Assembly (NCBI RefSeq): GCF_019797745.1
Contig: NZ_VOSI01000004.1
Coordinates: forward strand, 548,984-612,983
Source of the DNA: Edaphocola aurantiacus
GTDB lineage: Bacteria > Bacteroidota > Bacteroidia > Chitinophagales > Chitinophagaceae
Direction of reading: 5' to 3'
DNA: 64,000 nt
Part shown: positions 62,425-64,000 of the stretch, one piece after another
Layout of the letters: each line of letters opens with the position of its first letter
Position numbering within the stretch: position 1 is the stretch's first letter
The notes under the pieces: generated by a model
The model's input: only the letters and a program-made list of their open reading frames with translations
The model's database searches: none
What the model was told of the DNA's origin: nothing
Program-made: the position numbers and the translations under genes

Positions 62425-63891
62425 TCAATTATGCGGTGAATTAAATCTTTTCAGCGGAGTTTGTAATTCCTTTACTGAAATAATGCCGCACAGCAGGTAG
62501 ATCAGCAGGCCCAAACCGGCTGTTGCCGCGATTTGTAGCCATACAGACCAGCCACTTGCCACTTGTGTAATACCATAAGCTGCAGCAAAACTCAGACCGG
62601 CAAATGCCAGGAGCCTGGCTATCCATTTGGGATCGAAATGCAGTTGCATGATCTTACGGCCAAACCAGATATTGCAGATGCTGGTAAAGAGTAGGGTGAT
62701 GAATGCATTGCGGGCTGTGAAAATAGCGGCATCGCCACCGGAAGTATAAATGCCGTAAAGATTCAGTCCTACGTTAAGCAATACCGCAACCAGGGAAATG
62801 CGTACCAGGATTTTGATACTGCCATTTGCAGTAAGCAGGGTACTGTAGATATAATTAATAGCGTACATGGGCAGGCACAGCATGAGCCATTGCAATATAG
62901 GCGTGTCCTGTGTAGTCACTTCTTTGTATAAACCGGTAAAGATCTGGTCACCCCAGAACAGGGTAATCAGCACCAATCCCCAGGATGCAGGGAGCAGCAG
63001 GTTTACAGAAAGTCTGAGTATAGACTGAAAGGCCTCTTTCTGTGCAATCATCTTACCGAAGAGCGGTAATAATAAGCCTGCCAGTAATACACCAGACATA
63101 TTATTGCTGACATCCAGCAATCGAAACGCTGCGGCATACTTACCGGCCACGCCTTCTCCCGCCAGTTTCTCTAAAAGGACCACATCTGAGCGCATATAAA
63201 TGCTCATCAGGAACACCAGCAGGGCATAGGGTATACTACGCTTCAATACCAGCCTTACCTTACGCAAGTGTATATGATGCCAGTGAATTGTATTGAGCCG
63301 GGTACATACTTTAAATGCTGCGATCAATGCTATAGAGAACGCCACAAGCTGGGCCAGGGCAAAGTATTCGATTTTAAAATGTGCCTTAATCTGCGGCAGG
63401 AACAATAATAGTGATACGATAGCGATGACGATAAAGCGATCCAGTACGGAGAATATACTATCCGTTTTAAAGCGTTGCAAAGCTGAGATATTACTTCTGA
63501 AAAATAAGAGAAAGGAACTGGCAATCTGTAGCAGTGCCAGGATTGATAATAGTATAAAATCCTGCTGGGCAAAGCCCCAGATCAAACCCAGGATAAAGAC
63601 AATAGCCAGGTATATGACCGATAAGATCAGCTTGGCCACAACAATATTAGGAAAGAGGTTACGCATAGCCTGAGGCGCTTTGGACACCGTCTGGTTGTTG
63701 TAACTCTGCAAACCGAAGTCCAGCAATACCTGGAAGATCAGCGTAAAGTTGAAAATGGCATAATAAGTGCCATATACTGTATTGCCCACTGTATTTTGCA
63801 CCGTGCGGTCGATACCCATAATCCATAGTGGTTTTACTATAAGATTAACCAGGATGAGGAACAGCAGATTTTGTACAAAATGTTTACGCAA
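62425..63891 (-). CDS. Polysaccharide flippase (Wzx/MATE-like)
   Basis: About 489 residues with some 12-14 hydrophobic helices, typical of oligosaccharide flippases that move lipid-linked glycans over the inner membrane. The natural N-terminus seems to be LRKHFVQNLLFLILVNLIVK, which begins with TTG at 63891. No ATG precedes it in a sensible place; the ATG at 63819 (MGIDRTVQNT) would remove the first helix. Longer translations run into the G21 tract and give a row of prolines, which I reject. A TACCTTGC box lies about 20 nt before the TTG. Confidence 0.8.
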   Translation of the reverse strand: MRKHFVQNLLFLILVNLIVKPLWIMGIDRTVQNTVGNTVYGTYYAIFNFTLIFQVLLDFGLQSYNNQTVSKAPQAMRNLFPNIVVAKLILSVIYLAIVFILGLIWGFAQQDFILLSILALLQIASSFLLFFRSNISALQRFKTDSIFSVLDRFIVIAIVSLLLFLPQIKAHFKIEYFALAQLVAFSIALIAAFKVCTRLNTIHWHHIHLRKVRLVLKRSIPYALLVFLMSIYMRSDVVLLEKLAGEGVAGKYAAAFRLLDVSNNMSGVLLAGLLLPLFGKMIAQKEAFQSILRLSVNLLLPASWGLVLITLFWGDQIFTGLYKEVTTQDTPILQWLMLCLPMYAINYIYSTLLTANGSIKILVRISLVAVLLNVGLNLYGIYTSGGDAAIFTARNAFITLLFTSICNIWFGRKIMQLHFDPKWIARLLAFAGLSFAAAYGITQVASGWSVWLQIAATAGLGLLIYLLCGIISVKELQTPLKRFNSPHN

Positions 63892-63939
63892 GGTCTTTTG
63901 TTTTGAATTGCAAGGTAAAGAATTCCGTTTAAAAGTGTT

Positions 63940-63980
63940 GGGGGGGGGGGGGGGGGGGGGCACACCATTTTTTTTTTTTT
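63940..63980. repeat. Homopolymer tracts G21 and T13
   Basis: 21 G residues (63940-63960), CACACCA, then 13 T residues (63968-63980). This lies about 50 nt upstream of the flippase start on its strand. Such tracts change length by slippage. It may be a phase-variable promoter spacer or an assembly artefact near the window end. Confidence 0.85.
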
Positions 63981-64000
63981 AAACGCAGGATAAAATAAAA

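Noticed and set aside
63892..63963. Poly-proline N-terminus of the flippase
   Set aside because: It comes only from translating the G21 tract. The family-like sequence begins later, at a TTG codon.
1..64000. tRNA, rRNA, CRISPR or IS elements
   Set aside because: I looked for CCA-ended cloverleaf-like stretches, spaced direct repeats and transposase-like proteins and found none. Faint tRNA genes could be missed by eye.

Overview
The window looks like a chromosomal segment of a Bacteroidota bacterium, most likely of the Chitinophagales/Sphingobacteriia side (lineage is inferred). Evidence: the family promoter form TTTG-N19/20-TAnnTTTG occurs in front of several genes (L21, L11, the AKP-rich protein), starts lack strong Shine-Dalgarno sites, there are TonB-dependent receptors and lipoproteins with Bacteroidota-type signals, and four secreted proteins carry C-terminal type A sorting domains for type IX secretion (T9SS). 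I see no rRNA, tRNA, CRISPR array, IS element or phage gene.

Layout. 1-5 kb: a thiolase, then a TonB-dependent siderophore receptor with a PepSY membrane protein. 5-12 kb: a heptosyltransferase-like enzyme, rplU-rpmA, a lysine/alanine/proline histone-H1-like protein, three tandem paralogous secreted proteins with an N-terminal carboxypeptidase-regulatory-like domain (the third frameshifted), and a 741-residue exported protein with a caspase-like His/Cys pair. 12-16 kb: a PPK2 polyphosphate kinase, mutS and a pentapeptide-repeat protein. 16-27 kb: a complete potassium-ATPase locus: NtrC-type regulator, sigma-54-type promoter, two tiny membrane ORFs, kdpF, kdpA, kdpB, kdpC, a porin, a KdpD fragment with sensor and Usp domains only, and a separate histidine kinase. 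The parts suggest that the NtrC-type regulator, fed by the split sensor, replaces KdpE.

27-39 kb: a barrel-tailed M1 aminopeptidase, a T9SS cargo protein, a lipoprotein, 5-formyltetrahydrofolate cyclo-ligase, rplK-rplA-rplJ-rplL (without nusG/secE before or rpoBC after it), rmuC, an rRNA methyltransferase, an acyl-CoA dehydrogenase and a ComEA-like protein. 40-44 kb: infA-rpmJ-rpsM-rpsK-rpsD-rpoA-rplQ, detached from secY, with folded spacers. 44-51 kb: a lipoprotein, an FMN-dependent glutamate-synthase-like protein, cytidine deaminase, SppA and the pyruvate dehydrogenase E2 subunit.

51-53 kb holds the least familiar locus: a lipoprotein ending in two CX10C motifs around a glycine-rich hydrophobic hairpin, followed by small membrane proteins built from a repeated two-helix module plus a last helix. 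A decayed second copy of the lipoprotein tail sits before the second membrane gene. This is the best candidate for an undescribed system (perhaps a secreted effector with membrane partner or immunity proteins). 53-59 kb: three tandem lysyl-endopeptidase-like T9SS serine proteases and a small lipoprotein. 59-64 kb: a TonB-receptor-like barrel with a Pro/Gly/Met tail and a polysaccharide flippase, preceded by a 21-G homopolymer at the window edge.
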